Assembly (NCBI RefSeq): GCF_019311235.1
Contig: NZ_JAHWDF010000004.1
Coordinates: forward strand, 124,001-188,000
Reading direction: 5' to 3'
Length of the DNA: 64,000 nucleotides
Source of the DNA: Mesonia aestuariivivens
Lineage (GTDB): Bacteria > Bacteroidota > Bacteroidia > Flavobacteriales > Flavobacteriaceae
Below the pieces are notes generated by a model. The model was not told where the DNA came from and ran no database searches. It was given only the letters and a program-made list of their open reading frames with translations. This document shows positions 62,695 to 64,000 of the stretch, in pieces (the stretch's first letter is position 1; every line of letters begins with the position of its first letter). A program made the position numbers and the translations under genes.

Positions 62695-64000
62695 ATGTCT
62701 GAAAAAGAAAAATCTCAAGCACAACAAGAGCATAAAAAAGATTTAAATTCTTTACCTGCAACTGATGAAGCTAATACTACTGAAAGTAATTCTGATATAG
62801 AACAATCTATGATTGATGAATCTCAGAAAGAACCAACAAATACTAAAAATGAAGAACTTAACTCCCAAAGTGAAGATGAAGCTGAAACTGCAGAGGAGAA
62901 TGTTTCTTCTGAAGAAAAAGTAGAAGCAACAGAAGAAGATACACATCAAAGTGAGCTTGATGATGCAATCGCAGAAGACAGTGAAGATGAAGATGCCCAT
63001 GAGCGTCATGGCATCGAAATGAAAGATTACCATGCGATGTCTATGTCAGAACTTGTAAAAGAACTTTCATCGCTATTGAAAAATGAGAAAATTCAACTTA
63101 TAAAAGATCACGTAAAAGAAATAAAAACTGAATTTGATGCGAAGTTTGAAGAAGAAATGGAGCAGAAAAAAGAAGATTTCTTAGAAGAAGGTGGTAATAT
63201 TATAGATTTCCATTATTCAAGCCCTATAAAAAAAGAATTCAATTCAATCTATTTCGACTACAAAGAAAAACGAAATAATTACTATCAACAACTCAAAAAC
63301 AATCTTCAAAAAAACTTAGAAGAACGTTTAGCGATCATAGAAGAACTCAAAGGAATGATTGGCACTGGTGCAGATATGGGTGCCAATTTTAATCAATTTA
63401 AAGAACTTCAAGAACGTTGGAAAAAAGCTGGCCCTGTACCTAGAGAAGAATATAAAATGGTGTGGAATACTTATCACCATCACGTAGAAAACTTTTACGA
63501 CTTCTTGCATTTAGACCGCGAGTTTAGGGATATGGATTTTAAACATAACCTTGAGCAGAAGTTAAAAATGATCGCTCGCGCAGAAGAATTAGCTGAAGAA
63601 ACCAATATTAATCGTGCATTTAGAGAGCTGCAAATGCTTCATAAAATGTGGAAAGAAGATGTTGGCCCTGTTGCAAAAGAATACCGCGAAGATATTTGGG
63701 AAAAATTTAGTGCTGCTACAAAAAAAATTCACGAAAATAGACAAGTACATTTTGCAGAATTAGATCAAGAGAAAGAGAAAAATTTAGAAGCTAAACTTCA
63801 GATAATTGGAGCTATAAAAGAAATTGCAGACAAAGAAATCACTTCTCATAATCAAGCGCAGCAACAAATTAAAAAGATTGAAAGTTTTAGAGATCAATTT
63901 TTTAAAGCTGGCAAAGTACCTTTAAAAGTAAATGAAGACACTTGGAAAATTTTTAAAGAAAATGTAAGAAACTTTAACCGTAAGAAAAACGCTTATTATA
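62695..64000 (+). CDS. DUF349 domain protein (3' end outside window)
   Basis: Opens at the ATG at 62695 and stays open for the last 435 codons of the window. The first ~115 residues are a strongly acidic, low-complexity region (SEDEAETAEE, EDSEDEDAHE). After this come helical DUF349 repeats, each with an FKELQERWKKAGPVPREEY-like core (about residues 240-262, then FRELQMLHKMWKEDVGPVAKEY and so on). DUF349 proteins have no well-established function; coiled-coil, nucleic-acid or ribosome-linked roles have been proposed. A TATCTTTC box at 62651 with TTTG 20 nt upstream is a weak promoter. Confidence 0.85.
   Translation, partial: MSEKEKSQAQQEHKKDLNSLPATDEANTTESNSDIEQSMIDESQKEPTNTKNEELNSQSEDEAETAEENVSSEEKVEATEEDTHQSELDDAIAEDSEDEDAHERHGIEMKDYHAMSMSELVKELSSLLKNEKIQLIKDHVKEIKTEFDAKFEEEMEQKKEDFLEEGGNIIDFHYSSPIKKEFNSIYFDYKEKRNNYYQQLKNNLQKNLEERLAIIEELKGMIGTGADMGANFNQFKELQERWKKAGPVPREEYKMVWNTYHHHVENFYDFLHLDREFRDMDFKHNLEQKLKMIARAEELAEETNINRAFRELQMLHKMWKEDVGPVAKEYREDIWEKFSAATKKIHENRQVHFAELDQEKEKNLEAKLQIIGAIKEIADKEITSHNQAQQQIKKIESFRDQFFKAGKVPLKVNEDTWKIFKENVRNFNRKKNAYY

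Noticed and set aside
62752-63033. Open frame antisense to the acidic part of the DUF349 gene
   Set aside because: It is the complement of Glu/Asp codons, giving Phe/Ser/Cys-rich nonsense; a shadow of the real gene.

Overview
The window is chromosomal DNA from a low-GC member of the Bacteroidota, almost certainly the family Flavobacteriaceae. The evidence is: Bacteroidota-type promoter boxes (TTTG, then 17-19 nt, then TAnnTTTG); start codons without Shine-Dalgarno sites; a type IX secretion C-terminal sorting domain; PorT-like outer-membrane barrels; and families largely confined to this phylum (DUF6913, DUF6095, DUF3810, DUF4835, the short RpoZ-like protein). Gene content is mostly housekeeping. 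I see no prophage, insertion sequence, CRISPR array, tRNA or rRNA.

Layout. 1-1.2 kb: end of a potassium channel gene and miaA. 1.3-6.2 kb (minus): glycosyltransferase, YbbR-like protein, coaE and a sensor kinase/response regulator pair. 6.3-10.7 kb: a 1459-residue secreted protein with six fibronectin type III domains and a type IX sorting signal. 10.9-18.2 kb (minus): a dense housekeeping block (fabI, recN, DUF4835, coaBC, rpoZ, bamD, dapA, DUF6913). 18.3-22 kb: an M61 peptidase and a 5'-nucleotidase split into two lipid-anchored/exported halves. 22-27.4 kb (minus): ligA and small genes, LOG protein, prmC. 27.5-34.3 kb (mostly plus): ribD, HAD phosphatase, transporter, YigZ, dnaA, a low-MW phosphatase and an RsmI-like methylase. 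35.3-40.3 kb: murQ, an M48 lipoprotein, two methionine sulfoxide reductases and lpdA. 40.4-44.1 kb: an accessory-looking pocket of lipoprotein and barrel genes, two of which are decaying. 44.2-64 kb: xerD, aldo/keto reductase, pepD, an M48 protease, the stringent-response synthetase, a Fur-family regulator, purA, an LptA/OstA-like protein, two DUF368 lipid-carrier transporters, aroE and the start of a DUF349 protein.

How genes fit together. Envelope biogenesis dominates: BamD, the OstA-like protein, DUF368 (undecaprenyl-phosphate recycling), MurQ, a lytic-transglycosylase-like protein and DUF4835. Cofactor genes coaBC and coaE, and shikimate genes aroQ and aroE, are in the same window but in separate operons. 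Genes left of about 27.5 kb run mainly on the minus strand and genes to the right mainly on the plus strand, with dnaA close to the switch, so the replication origin may be near; I could not find a DnaA-box cluster.

The most unusual sequence signals are not new gene systems. They are: two decayed barrel genes beside two intact ones; a 28-bp perfect-arm hairpin overlapping the end of a coding region; heptanucleotide tandem repeats (one inside prmC, one creating a false N-terminus for a protease); recent repeat homogenisation in the fibronectin domains; and promoter-like boxes only 4-5 nt from the start codon of several genes. Several start codons were revised from the longest possible reading frame by using promoter boxes and family N-termini. 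No clearly new multi-gene system was found.
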